Below, piece after piece: positions 30,976 to 43,144 of a DNA stretch of 64,000 nt (positions are counted from its first letter, which is position 1; the number at the start of each line of letters is the position of its first letter). A program made the translations under genes and the position numbers. This DNA is from JACPYM01 sp031423495. Lineage in GTDB: Bacteria; Acidobacteriota; Blastocatellia; RBC074. The notes beneath the pieces were generated by a model. The model was given only the letters and a program-made list of their open reading frames with translations. It was not told the DNA's origin and ran no database searches. The stretch spans positions 1 through 64,000 of the forward strand of contig JANPFP010000209.1 of NCBI GenBank assembly GCA_031423495.1, read 5' to 3'.

Positions 30976-31438
30976 CTTGTTTGCTTCGAGGATGGGTGAT
31001 GGCTCGCCTATCGCAAGCCGTGTTTTTTGTTAAGTGGGGCATCCCTTAAAGTTGGCGCGTGTGCTGTCCCAATCTAACCGATCCGATTTGGGACGGGGCG
31101 CAGTGTAATGAAGCCTTTCTGAAAAGGCAAAACAGCGAATGCTCGTCTTGCGCTTCCCACAAAATATGATGACGGACGCGCGGCAATCTTGACGCTTACG
31201 GGCATTGCCCCTACCATAGCTTACCGGTCGGTAAGTTAATGCAACGAACTGACTGGCCTTCATATATCTAATCATCACAATTCGGTTTTACCAGCACTCT
31301 TGCTCGGCACGTTCTGCTTTTGAATCTGCCGAAGATTCGTTCGCTTGTCGTAGCGCAAGTTGCACACCACCACAGGATTGCGCCTAACCCAAAACCAACG
31401 TGTCCAGCACGAAGCACACTTCGCAAAGGAGTTGCGTG
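30976..31438. other. Intergenic region between divergent kinase operon and TonB receptor gene
   Basis: No convincing gene. It contains an imperfect inverted repeat (GTCCCAATC at 31066-31074 with GATTTGGGAC at 31085-31094), the TetR-type palindrome at 31220-31235, and a third inverted repeat GAATCT-N5-AGATTC at 31322-31338. Promoters for both sides must lie here, but no clear -35/-10 pair was found. Confidence 0.6.
31220..31235. promoter_or_regulatory. Candidate TetR-type operator
   Basis: CTTACCG-GT-CGGTAAG is a perfect 7-base inverted repeat with a 2-base spacer, of the ACCGnnCGGT type bound by many TetR-family repressors. It lies about 200 bases before the TonB receptor gene and 245 before the kinase gene. 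No tetR gene is in the window. Confidence 0.45.
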
Positions 31439-34927
<3,489 letters not shown>

Positions 34928-34933
34928 TCTGGC

Positions 34934-35024
34934 TGGGAGTTATGGGAGCGATGGGAGTTATGGGGACAATAGGAAATTACCAGCCCCGAAATCCCTATAA
35001 CTCCCATCGCTCCCATAACTCCCA
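34934..35024. repeat. Inverted repeat built of GGGAGTTATGGGAGCGAT units
   Basis: Arms of 33 bases (34934-34966 and 34992-35024) pair at 32 of 33 positions around a 25-base loop. Each arm is itself a direct repeat of TGGGAGTTATGGGAGCGA. It starts 7 bases after the TonB receptor stop and could act as its terminator. Confidence 0.85.
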
Positions 35025-35068
35025 TCATTGCGTCTAACGGAATAACCCATTTTAGAAAGCCCAAAACC

Positions 35069-36130
35069 ATGCAACGAAATACTACGATCACTCGCACTTT
35101 CTCTGCTCTCTTTCTCGCGCTGGCGTTGCTGACACCCGCGTTCGCGCAGGCTGAAAAACCACGCAAGACCGGCTTGTGGCCGGCGGATTGGGTTTATCAA
35201 TTGGCCGAAGGCGTCACGACGCGCGAGATTACTTTTTACAGCGACGGCATTGGTTGTTACGGCAAAATCTTTTTCCCGAAAGGCTATTCAACCGCCGGCA
35301 AAACGCCCGGCATCGTGTTGGGACAAGGCTGGGCGGGCAATCATTTTTCGATTGAGAAATACGGCGCGCGCTTTGCCGAGCGCGGCCTCGTAGCGATGGT
35401 CATTGATTATCGCGGCTGGGGTTCGAGCGATGGTTTTGTCATGCAAACTACGCCGACGGTGGCGCGCGGCGAGAAAGAACCGGTGCGTGATGACAAACGC
35501 TACACGAATGAGAAAGCCGACATGGTCGTCAAACGCACACGACTGATTCCGCTCAAGCAAGTCGAAGATTACCGCAACGCGATTTCTTACCTGCAAGGCG
35601 AACCCGGCGTAGACCCCGACCGCATCGGTGTCTGGGGTTCGAGTTTCGCGGGTGGCAATACGGTTGTGACAGCGGCGCTCGATGCGCGCGTCAAAGCCAT
35701 TGCCATGCAAGTGCCTGCCATCAGCGGCAAGAACGCGGCGAACGCGCCCGCGACGCTCACCGGCAAATTGCTCGAAGACGCCATCGCCCGCGCCCGCACC
35801 GGCAAGGGCGGCGAATTCGAGACGGGCTTTTCTTATCGCCGCATGGTGGATGTCGAAACCAATCAGCTGGTCGCCGAATATCGCCCGTTTCATTACCTGA
35901 CGCGCGTCGGCAATCGCCCCGTGCTGTTTGTTGTCGCCGAAAAAGAAGAACTCTTTCGCAACGCCGACAACGCCGGAGCCGCGATGGAAGTATTGACCGG
36001 CGCGAAAAAACTCGTCTCCGTTCCCGGCATTACGCATTTTGAGATGTATATCAACGAAGCGTTTGAAATCAGTTCTAACGCGGCGGCTGAGTGGTTCCGC
36101 GAACATTTGGGATTGGAGCCGAAGAAATAA
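35069..36130 (+). CDS. Secreted alpha/beta hydrolase (dienelactone hydrolase/S15-like)
   Basis: The 353-residue protein has a signal peptide (FLALALLTPAFAQA, cleavage near residue 28) and an alpha/beta hydrolase fold: strand GIVLGQGWAGN, FAERGLVAMVIDYRGWGSSDG, nucleophile elbow WGSSFAGG, acid in VVAEKEELF and His in GITHFEMY. The layout is that of the dienelactone-hydrolase or X-Pro peptidase-related esterases. A close paralogue lies at 43145-44161 with the same motif set, so the pair brackets the esterase/quinoprotein cluster. Substrate is unknown; ester or amide hydrolysis in the periplasm or outside is expected. Confidence 0.85.
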   Translation: MQRNTTITRTFSALFLALALLTPAFAQAEKPRKTGLWPADWVYQLAEGVTTREITFYSDGIGCYGKIFFPKGYSTAGKTPGIVLGQGWAGNHFSIEKYGARFAERGLVAMVIDYRGWGSSDGFVMQTTPTVARGEKEPVRDDKRYTNEKADMVVKRTRLIPLKQVEDYRNAISYLQGEPGVDPDRIGVWGSSFAGGNTVVTAALDARVKAIAMQVPAISGKNAANAPATLTGKLLEDAIARARTGKGGEFETGFSYRRMVDVETNQLVAEYRPFHYLTRVGNRPVLFVVAEKEELFRNADNAGAAMEVLTGAKKLVSVPGITHFEMYINEAFEISSNAAAEWFREHLGLEPKK

Positions 36131-36168
36131 CCCGACACGACAACTACCCCGTAACCAAAGGAAAATTT

Positions 36169-36555
36169 ATGCACCCGTTAAAAAATCTGTTTCGGAATTT
36201 AAGCCTCTCGCTCATTGTCATCGGCGGCTTGTCGGTGATTGGCAGCGCCAATCTGGCCGACCTCACAGGAACCTGGAAACTCGCTTTGCAAACGCAACAA
36301 GGAACCAGCAATCCGATGCTCACCTTGAAACAAGAAGGCGAAGATTTGACCGGCACTTATAAAGGACGCCTCGGCGAAGCGCCTATCAAAGGCAGCGTCA
36401 AAGGCAACGCTTTCAAATTCAGCCTCAAGGTCAACGCCCAGGGCAACGAGCTGCAAATTGATTATGACGGCACGCTCGAAACCGACGGCACCATCAAAGG
36501 CAAAGCGAAATTCGGCGATTTCGGCGAAGGCACCTTCACCGGCAAGAAAGAGTAA
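36169..36555 (+). CDS. Small secreted beta-rich protein
   Basis: A 128-residue exported protein: a hydrophobic signal (LSLSLIVIGGLSVIGSA) and then LADLTGTWKLALQT followed by repeated beta motifs (LKQEGEDLTGTYKG, IKGSVKGNAFKFSLKV, DGTLETDGTIKGKAKFGDFGEGTFTG). The pattern resembles small lipocalin-like or heme-binding-type proteins common in acidobacteria but no family is certain. AAAGGA precedes the ATG at 36169. It follows the hydrolase after 38 bases. Confidence 0.7.
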   Translation: MHPLKNLFRNLSLSLIVIGGLSVIGSANLADLTGTWKLALQTQQGTSNPMLTLKQEGEDLTGTYKGRLGEAPIKGSVKGNAFKFSLKVNAQGNELQIDYDGTLETDGTIKGKAKFGDFGEGTFTGKKE

Positions 36556-36571
36556 AAAAATAAGTAGTACG

Positions 36572-36642
36572 GCATGTAGTCCCGCCTTCAGGCGGAATGC
36601 CTCGATCAGCACGCCATTCCGCCTGAAGGCGGGACTACATGC
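36572..36642. repeat. Perfect 28-bp inverted repeat
   Basis: Arms 36572-36599 and 36615-36642 are exact complements (begin GCATGTAGTCCCGCCTTCAG) around a 15-base loop, and contain an inner palindrome CCGCC-TTCA-GGCGG. It lies between two genes and may terminate transcription or be a mobile remnant. Confidence 0.85.
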
Positions 36643-36669
36643 TCCCGTAAATCCATTTGAGATTTGTCT

Positions 36670-38730
36670 ATGAACTTGAGAGCCAATCAATCTCGCAGTT
36701 GCGGCGCAATCTTATTTGTTTGCGGTTTCGTGGCCGCGCTTTCGTTGCCTTATAGGCCTTTAGGGCAAGCGGTTTCAGCGCAAGCCGAGCGGCTTTATAC
36801 GCAAGCGCAAGCCGAACGCGGCAAGCCGCTTTACGCGCAAGCATGCGCCGCGTGCCACGGGCAAAGCCTCGAAGGCACGACGTCGGCTCCGTTGGCGGGC
36901 GAGCGGTTTATGGCGAAGTGGGGCGAAGGTACGCGCACCGTTGACGATCTTTATTTCATCACCAAGACGCAGATGCCTTTTGGCAAGCCTGATTCGCTGA
37001 CGCCGCAACAATACATAGACATCGTGGCTTATCTGTTGGCGAGCAACGGTTACGCGGCAGGCGGGAGCGAATTGCCTGCGGATGCGGCTACGTTGAAAAA
37101 AACGAAGCTCGCACGGCAAGGGGCGAGCGGCGCGGCTGTGACGAAGAATCCCGCACCAGCGTTTTTCAGCAGCGGCGAGTCGACGAGTACGGCCAAGCCT
37201 GCGCAAGCCGAATTGAACGCGGCGGCAGGCAATACGACTGACTGGCTGATGCCGAATCACGATTACGCGGGGCAACGCTTCGTCAATCTCAAACAGATCA
37301 ATCGCCGCAACGCCGCCGCGCTGCAACCCGTAGCCATTTATCAAGCCGCCGATACGAGTTCCTTTCACAACAACCCCGTCGTTTATCAAGGCGTGATGTA
37401 TGTCTCGACCGCCAACTCGACCATCGCTTTGGACGCCGCGACGCTCAAGCTCAAGTGGCGCGTAGACCGCAAACCCAAAGGCCCCGATGGCTGGACGATG
37501 AATCGCGGCGTGGCGCTCAAAGACGGCAAAGTCATACGCGGCACGCACGACGGCTATTTGCTGGCTTATGACGCCGCCGACGGCAAGCTGTTGTGGGAAC
37601 GCGCCGTGTCAGATCGAAGCAAACGCGAAACGGGTTTCACCATGGCACCGCTGGTTTATGAAGACTTGATTCTCATCGGCCCGGCGGGCAGCGAAGCCGG
37701 TGTCAAAGGCTGGGTCGGCGCGTTTCGGTTGAGCGACGGCGCGCAGGTGTGGCGGTTCAATACTGTGCCGGACGAAGGCGAGCCGGGCGCTGAAACCTGG
37801 AAGGACGCCGAAGCGCGCGCGACGGGCGGCGGTTCAGTGTGGGCTCCGTTTTCGCTCGATGCCGAAAAGGGCGTGCTTTATGTGCCGGTCTCGAATCCCG
37901 CGCCTGATTTTTATACCGACTCGCGGCTGGGCAATAACCTTTATACCAATTCGCTGATCGCGCTCGACGCGCGCAGCGGCAAGTTGCAATGGTTTTATCA
38001 GGGCGTACCCGCCGACTTTCACGATTGGGATTTGACGCACGTCAGTCCGTTGTTTGAAACGACGATCAACGGCAAGCGGCGCAAGCTGGTCACGACGGCG
38101 GGCAAAGACGGCTTGTTGCATGTGCTAGACCGCGAGACGCACGAACATCTTTATGAAACGCCGGTCACGACGCGCAAAAATACCGACGTGCCGCTGACGA
38201 TGGAAGGCGTCTATGCCTGCCCCGGCGTGCTGGGCGGCGTGCAATGGAACGGCCCGGCTTATAACCCCGGCTTGAATATGCTGTTCGTCAACGCGGTGGA
38301 TTGGTGCGGCACGTTCAAGAAAGCCAAAGAATTTCGCCGCACCGAGGTACGCGGTTTTATGGGCGGCACTTACACCTATGACGCGGCAGAAAAATCGCGC
38401 GGCTGGCTGACGGCGGTGGATGCGGCAACGGGGCAGGTGCGTTGGCGTTATGAATCGCAACGTCCGCTGTTGGCGGCGGTGACGACGACGGCGGCAGAAC
38501 TGATTTTCACGGGCGAATTGACCGGCGACTTTCTCACGCTCGACGCACGCGATGGCAAGGTGCTCTATCGCTTCAACGCGGGCGGGCCGTTGGTTGGCGG
38601 CATCATCACTTACGCAATCAATGGCAGGCAGTACGTCGCCGTGAACTCTGGCAATGCGACCGGATTCTGGCGAGCGCAACGCGGCTCGGCGACGGTGCTG
38701 TTGTTCGCGCTGCCCGAAAACAAACCCTAA
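36670..38730 (+). CDS. Haem c-containing PQQ-dependent (quinoprotein) dehydrogenase
   Basis: The product, about 686 residues, has a signal region, a cytochrome c domain (CAACHG near residue 57, with later Met ligand candidates), a Pro/Ala-rich linker, and an eight-bladed quinoprotein propeller starting DWLMPNHDYAGQRF. Propeller landmarks are LDAATLKLKWR, VPVSNPAPDFYTDSR, HDWDLTHVSPL and DARSGKLQWFYQG, as in PQQ alcohol dehydrogenases, with the haem fused at the N-terminus rather than the C-terminus. It would oxidise an alcohol or aldose in the periplasm and pass electrons through haem c. The ATG at 36670 is preferred over the TTG two codons upstream. PQQ synthesis genes are not in the window. 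Confidence 0.9.
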   Translation: MNLRANQSRSCGAILFVCGFVAALSLPYRPLGQAVSAQAERLYTQAQAERGKPLYAQACAACHGQSLEGTTSAPLAGERFMAKWGEGTRTVDDLYFITKTQMPFGKPDSLTPQQYIDIVAYLLASNGYAAGGSELPADAATLKKTKLARQGASGAAVTKNPAPAFFSSGESTSTAKPAQAELNAAAGNTTDWLMPNHDYAGQRFVNLKQINRRNAAALQPVAIYQAADTSSFHNNPVVYQGVMYVSTANSTIALDAATLKLKWRVDRKPKGPDGWTMNRGVALKDGKVIRGTHDGYLLAYDAADGKLLWERAVSDRSKRETGFTMAPLVYEDLILIGPAGSEAGVKGWVGAFRLSDGAQVWRFNTVPDEGEPGAETWKDAEARATGGGSVWAPFSLDAEKGVLYVPVSNPAPDFYTDSRLGNNLYTNSLIALDARSGKLQWFYQGVPADFHDWDLTHVSPLFETTINGKRRKLVTTAGKDGLLHVLDRETHEHLYETPVTTRKNTDVPLTMEGVYACPGVLGGVQWNGPAYNPGLNMLFVNAVDWCGTFKKAKEFRRTEVRGFMGGTYTYDAAEKSRGWLTAVDAATGQVRWRYESQRPLLAAVTTTAAELIFTGELTGDFLTLDARDGKVLYRFNAGGPLVGGIITYAINGRQYVAVNSGNATGFWRAQRGSATVLLFALPENKP

Positions 38731-38746
38731 GCGCAAGCGCGTAGTG

Positions 38747-38760
38747 ACGACTTCAGTCGT
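38747..38760. repeat. Short palindrome ACGACTTCAGTCGT
   Basis: A 14-base sequence with 5-base perfect arms lies in the 73-base gap after the quinoprotein gene. It is of the small-intergenic-palindrome type seen elsewhere in the window. Confidence 0.5.
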
Positions 38761-38803
38761 TCGGCTGCTTAGACAGAACGAAAGAAACAGGAAGTAGCCT
38801 TTT

Positions 38804-40891
38804 ATGACAAACCGGTTTTGGATAACTCGTCTGCTCGCGTTCATGCTGGGTTTAACGGCAGCGGCATTGAGCAGCGTTGACCATAGTGCAGCGCAAACAA
38901 AGGCGCGACTCGAAATTAAAACGCTTTCTTCGCGTCCTGATCTGGTCAGCGGAGGCGACGCGCTCATCGAAATCAAAGCTCCCGCGCAACCCACGCTGAC
39001 GCTCAACGGCAAAGATGTCACCAGCCAACTCAAGCAAAACGGAACCGGCTGGCGCGGCGTGGTCAGCGGATTCAACTTGGGCGACAACACACTGCTGGCG
39101 AAAGTCGCAAAGCAACAAGCCAGCTTGAAAGTCACGAACTATCCCATCACCGGGCCGATTCTTTCGGGGCCGCATTTGACGCCCTATGAATGCCGCACAG
39201 TCGAATCAGGTTTGGGCGAACCGCTCGATGCCCACTGTTCGGCTAAACCAAAGCTCGAATACTTTTACCGCACGACGGCAAACGCTTTTAAGCCGCTGCT
39301 TGACCCGGTGACGCGGCCTGCCGATTTGACGACTACGACGACGAATGAAGGCAAGACCGTGCCTTACATCGTTCGCGTAGATTCAGGCACGATCAATCGC
39401 AGCATCTATCGCATCGCCGTTCTTGATGACCCGAATCCTGAAACCAACGCTGGGCAGTGGACGCCCGGCGCAGGCTGGAATCGCAAGCTCGCGGTGAGCT
39501 TCGGCGGCGGCGCGGGTACGCAATATAACCAGGGCGTGAATCAGGCGAACGGCGCGTTGAATCATCTTTATCTGTCGCGCGGATTTGCTTTCATGGTTTC
39601 GACCGAACTGGTCAACCAGCAACACGGCAACGCAATCTTGCAGGGCGAAGCGTTGATGATGCTCAAAGAACATTTCATCGAACGTTATGGCGTGCCGAAA
39701 TGGACAGTCGGCAATGGCGGTTCAGGTGGCGCGATTCAGCAACTGGTCATCACGCAAATCTATCCGGGCTTGTTGGATGGCTTGCAACCTACGTTGGCCT
39801 TTCCCGACTCATCGTTGCATACGGCGGACGCCGGACTGTTGCAAAACTTCTGGCGCAAGGCCGATGCGACGGTTTGGACGGACGCGAAGAAAACCGCTGC
39901 CGAGGGCTTCACCAAAGGTACGGCGGCGGCGTGGGAACGTTCGTTCGTGCCGGTGCTGACGGCGACGAACGCGAAGGGCTGCGCGATGAATGACGCGAGC
40001 AAGGTTTACCATCCGACCAATAATCCGAAAGGCGTGCGCTGCACGATGCAGGAGATGCGCGCCAACATTTATGGACGCGACCCACAAACCGGTTTCGCGC
40101 GCAAGCCGCAAGACAACATCGGTTTGCAATACGGCCTCACGGCTTTGAACAGCGGCGTCATTAACCTGGACGAGTTTCTCGAACTCAACGAAAAGATCGG
40201 TGGCAACGACATTGACGGCGGCTTCGTCGCGCAACGTTCGATAGGCGATGACGTAGCGACGCGCGCCATTTATGCCAGCGGCTTGCTTAACTCAGGCGGC
40301 GGCGGATTGGCGAACGTACCCATCTTGCACGCGCGGCCTTATACCGATGCGATTGGCGACATACACGACCGCCACCGCGACCTGACGATTCGCGCGCGAC
40401 TCGAACGCGCCAATAAACGCGCTGACAATCAAATCATCTGGACCGGGCCTGCGATTGAGCGCGGCAAGACTCCGGTCATAGACCTCGCGGCACTTTCGCT
40501 CGATGTGATGACGAAGTGGCTGGATGCGCTGACGGCTGACCCCGCGCCGCTCAACACCGATAAAGTCGTACGCCACAAACCCACCGAAGCGACCGACGCC
40601 TGTTGGGACGCGCAAGGTAATCGCATCAATGAAAAAGCCAGCTTTGACGGCGCGGGCAAGTGCAATGCGCTTTATCCCGTTCACAGCGAACCGCGAATGG
40701 TTGCGGGCGCTCCGCTCACGAACGACATCGCCAAGTGCCAGTTGAAGCCGATCAACTTTGCTGAATACAAAGCAAGTTTTAGTGAGGCACAAAAGGCGCG
40801 GATGAAAGCGGCCTTCCCCACCGGCGTTTGCGATTTCAGCAAGCCCGGCGTTGGGCAAGCGCCCATCAAGGGAACTTATCAACGTTATTGA
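38804..40891 (+). CDS. Secreted DUF6351-like alpha/beta hydrolase
   Basis: The 695-residue exported protein (signal LLAFMLGLTAAALSS) begins with an Ig-like beta domain (about 35-120) and continues with an alpha/beta hydrolase core with nucleophile motif GNGGSGGAIQQL near residue 305. The family appears to be DUF6351, large secreted hydrolase-like proteins, distantly reminiscent of tannases and hydroxybutyrate-oligomer hydrolases in size and in the GGSGG elbow. Paired cysteines are frequent, fitting a disulfide-bonded secreted enzyme. The gene is followed at 18 bases by a PHB-depolymerase-like esterase. Assigning a substrate would be guesswork. Confidence 0.78.
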   Translation: MTNRFWITRLLAFMLGLTAAALSSVDHSAAQTKARLEIKTLSSRPDLVSGGDALIEIKAPAQPTLTLNGKDVTSQLKQNGTGWRGVVSGFNLGDNTLLAKVAKQQASLKVTNYPITGPILSGPHLTPYECRTVESGLGEPLDAHCSAKPKLEYFYRTTANAFKPLLDPVTRPADLTTTTTNEGKTVPYIVRVDSGTINRSIYRIAVLDDPNPETNAGQWTPGAGWNRKLAVSFGGGAGTQYNQGVNQANGALNHLYLSRGFAFMVSTELVNQQHGNAILQGEALMMLKEHFIERYGVPKWTVGNGGSGGAIQQLVITQIYPGLLDGLQPTLAFPDSSLHTADAGLLQNFWRKADATVWTDAKKTAAEGFTKGTAAAWERSFVPVLTATNAKGCAMNDASKVYHPTNNPKGVRCTMQEMRANIYGRDPQTGFARKPQDNIGLQYGLTALNSGVINLDEFLELNEKIGGNDIDGGFVAQRSIGDDVATRAIYASGLLNSGGGGLANVPILHARPYTDAIGDIHDRHRDLTIRARLERANKRADNQIIWTGPAIERGKTPVIDLAALSLDVMTKWLDALTADPAPLNTDKVVRHKPTEATDACWDAQGNRINEKASFDGAGKCNALYPVHSEPRMVAGAPLTNDIAKCQLKPINFAEYKASFSEAQKARMKAAFPTGVCDFSKPGVGQAPIKGTYQRY

Positions 40892-40909
40892 ACTGAAGGA
40901 GTCATCCAC

Positions 40910-41959
40910 ATGAGCAAGTCAAGTTATTCATTCATCGCGTTATTGCTGTTGGCGAGTGTTGCCAATGCGCAAAACCAACCGTTTCGCTTTGCGGGTACGA
41001 CCTGCACGACGACACCTTTTTTGCATTGCCCCGACAGCGAATGCTCTGGCCCGACGGTCATCAATCAAGGCAATGTCGTAGAGATGAAAACACGCCGCAC
41101 TTACTTTCTCGACTATCCCTGCGATTTGCAGAAAGGTGAGAAGGTCACATTCATCTTGAGCCTGCACGGGGGCGGCTCTTATGGGAACTGGACGCGGCAT
41201 TACTTCCCGTTGATGGATTACGTGACGAAGCATCGGCTGGTGGTGGCTACGCCGAACGCGCCGACGCGGGCGTGGTCTGAGCCGGATGACGAATACTTGA
41301 AGAACATCGTCAATTTCGTGATTGAGCAAGTCGGCAAAGAAAATATCAAAGCCTTCTGGCTCGCCGGACATTCGCAAGGCGGCATGACTTCGAATCGGCT
41401 GATCCGCACTGAATTTTTCAAAGACAAAGTAGACGGCTTTCTCAGCTTGAGCGGCGGACGCATCGGCGGCAATCCGGGACGCGGCGCGACGTTTGCACCG
41501 ACGGCAGCGCCTGCTCCTGCGGCTCCGGCGGCTTCGACCACAGCGCCCGCGATGTCTGCGGCCATGGCGGCGTTGCGCGAATTGCCGACGACGGATTTTT
41601 CGTTCATTTACACGACGGGCATTCGTGAAGTGGACGAGAAAGGTGTACCCGAAACTTCTGAATGGGCGAAGAAATACGCCTGCGGCCCGCGTCGCGCACC
41701 GGTTGAGATTGTGGATACGAAAGCGGGTTACATTTACGACACTTCGCGGTTGAATTTGCTGCGTCCGGGTTGGGGCTTGTTGCCCGCGCCGGGCAAAGCG
41801 CACGCAATGGTCTTCCCCGATTGTCAGGACGGGCGCGTCGTCGCCGATGTCGTGCGTCTCGACAAAGGCCACACCGAAGGACTCGAACCGAAAGTCACCG
41901 AAGAACTCATTAAACTGATGCTGTCTGCCAAAGGCGGAAAACTGCTACAACTCAAATAA
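40910..41959 (+). CDS. Secreted PHB depolymerase-like esterase
   Basis: The 349-residue exported protein (signal SFIALLLLASVANA) has features of the esterase/PHB depolymerase (LpqC-like) family: oxyanion-forming FILSLHGGGSYGNW, RLVVATPNAP and nucleophile AGHSQGGM near residue 148, then an Ala/Pro-rich loop (APTAAPAPAAPAAS). A conserved His near GHTEGLEP likely completes the triad. The cysteine-rich N-terminal segment CTTTPFLHCPDSEC suggests a small disulfide cap. It lies between the DUF6351-like and DUF3089 genes, all on one strand with 4-18 base gaps, so it is one operon. Oxidised polyvinyl-alcohol hydrolases belong to the same broad family. Confidence 0.83.
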   Translation: MSKSSYSFIALLLLASVANAQNQPFRFAGTTCTTTPFLHCPDSECSGPTVINQGNVVEMKTRRTYFLDYPCDLQKGEKVTFILSLHGGGSYGNWTRHYFPLMDYVTKHRLVVATPNAPTRAWSEPDDEYLKNIVNFVIEQVGKENIKAFWLAGHSQGGMTSNRLIRTEFFKDKVDGFLSLSGGRIGGNPGRGATFAPTAAPAPAAPAASTTAPAMSAAMAALRELPTTDFSFIYTTGIREVDEKGVPETSEWAKKYACGPRRAPVEIVDTKAGYIYDTSRLNLLRPGWGLLPAPGKAHAMVFPDCQDGRVVADVVRLDKGHTEGLEPKVTEELIKLMLSAKGGKLLQLK

Positions 41960-41963
41960 CATT

Positions 41964-43133
41964 ATGCTAAAAAAAATCATTATCGCTTTAACGCTCTGCG
42001 CCAGCAGTGTGGCTGGCTCCGCGCAAACGACCGCGCCTAAAAACGATTACCACCAAGCTGACGCATGGCTCTGTCGTCCAGGCCGCACCGACGCTTGTGC
42101 GGCTGACTTAACCACGACCATCGTCGCGGCGGACGGCAAGCTGAAAGAAGAAAAATTCAAAGCCAATGCCGCCGCGCCGATTGATTGCTTTTATGTTTAT
42201 CCGACGGTCTCGCTCGATACGACCGGCAACAGCGACATGGTTGCCGGACTCGAAGAAAAGCGCGTCATTCAACATCAGTTCGCGCGCTTCGGCGGACAAT
42301 GTCGGTTGTATGCGCCGCTCTATCGGCAAGTCACGTTGACGGCGTTGCGCGCGCGTATGTCCGGCAAGCCGATGACTGCGGATATGTCGCCCAACATGTC
42401 ACTTGGTTACAACGATGTCGTAGCCGCCTGGAATCATTATCTCGCCAACGACAATCAAGGCCGTGGCGTAGTTCTCATCGGCCACTCGCAAGGTTCGGGC
42501 GTATTGACGCAACTCATCAAAAACGAAATTGACGGCAAGCCTATTCAGGAAAAAATGATTTCGGCCTTGTTGCTCGGCACCAACCTGACCGTCGCCAAAG
42601 GCAAAGACATCGGCGGCGCCTTCAGGACGATTCCGCTTTGCCGTTCGGCAAACCAGACGGGCTGCGCGATTTCGTATGTCACGTTCCGCGCCAATCAACC
42701 GCCGCCTGAGGGTTCGTTGTTTGGGCGCACCACCAGCGCCGACCTGGCGATTGCCTGCACGAACCCAGCCGCGCTCGCGGGCGGTAGCGGAGCGTTGCAC
42801 GCTTATCTGGGCAACGGTCAAGCCAGCGGAGGCGCTGCGCCACCGGCCTGGACGAAGCCCGCGCAGGAAATCAAAACGCCGTTCGTCAGCGTACCCGGCT
42901 TGCTTACCGGACAATGTGTCTCGAATGACAAAGGCTCTTACCTGGCGGTGACGGTCAACGGTAATCCGGCGGATGCGCGCACCGATGAAGTCGCCGGCGA
43001 TGTCGTGACGAACGGGCAAGTGCAAGCGGGTTGGGGTTTACATCTGATTGACGCCAACGTAGCAATGGGCAATCTGGTCAACATTGTTAGCCAGCAAGCC
43101 AAAGCATATCTGGCGAAACAAACGAAAAAATAG
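41964..43133 (+). CDS. DUF3089 family secreted hydrolase
   Basis: The 389-residue exported protein matches DUF3089, alpha/beta hydrolase-fold proteins: after a signal (LCASSVAGSAQ) it shows DAWLCRPGRTDACAADLT, CFYVYPTVSLD, RLYAPLYRQVT, DVVAAWNHYLAN and the nucleophile elbow LIGHSQGSGVL near residue 178. Many cysteines suit a disulfide-bonded exported enzyme. It starts four bases after the PHB-depolymerase-like gene. Substrate unknown. Confidence 0.88.
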   Translation: MLKKIIIALTLCASSVAGSAQTTAPKNDYHQADAWLCRPGRTDACAADLTTTIVAADGKLKEEKFKANAAAPIDCFYVYPTVSLDTTGNSDMVAGLEEKRVIQHQFARFGGQCRLYAPLYRQVTLTALRARMSGKPMTADMSPNMSLGYNDVVAAWNHYLANDNQGRGVVLIGHSQGSGVLTQLIKNEIDGKPIQEKMISALLLGTNLTVAKGKDIGGAFRTIPLCRSANQTGCAISYVTFRANQPPPEGSLFGRTTSADLAIACTNPAALAGGSGALHAYLGNGQASGGAAPPAWTKPAQEIKTPFVSVPGLLTGQCVSNDKGSYLAVTVNGNPADARTDEVAGDVVTNGQVQAGWGLHLIDANVAMGNLVNIVSQQAKAYLAKQTKK

Positions 43134-43144
43134 GAGTTGGTTAT

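Noticed and set aside
31030..31278. A small minus-strand frame in the kinase/TonB intergenic region
   Set aside because: It covers operator-like palindromes, lacks a ribosome site and does not resemble a known protein.
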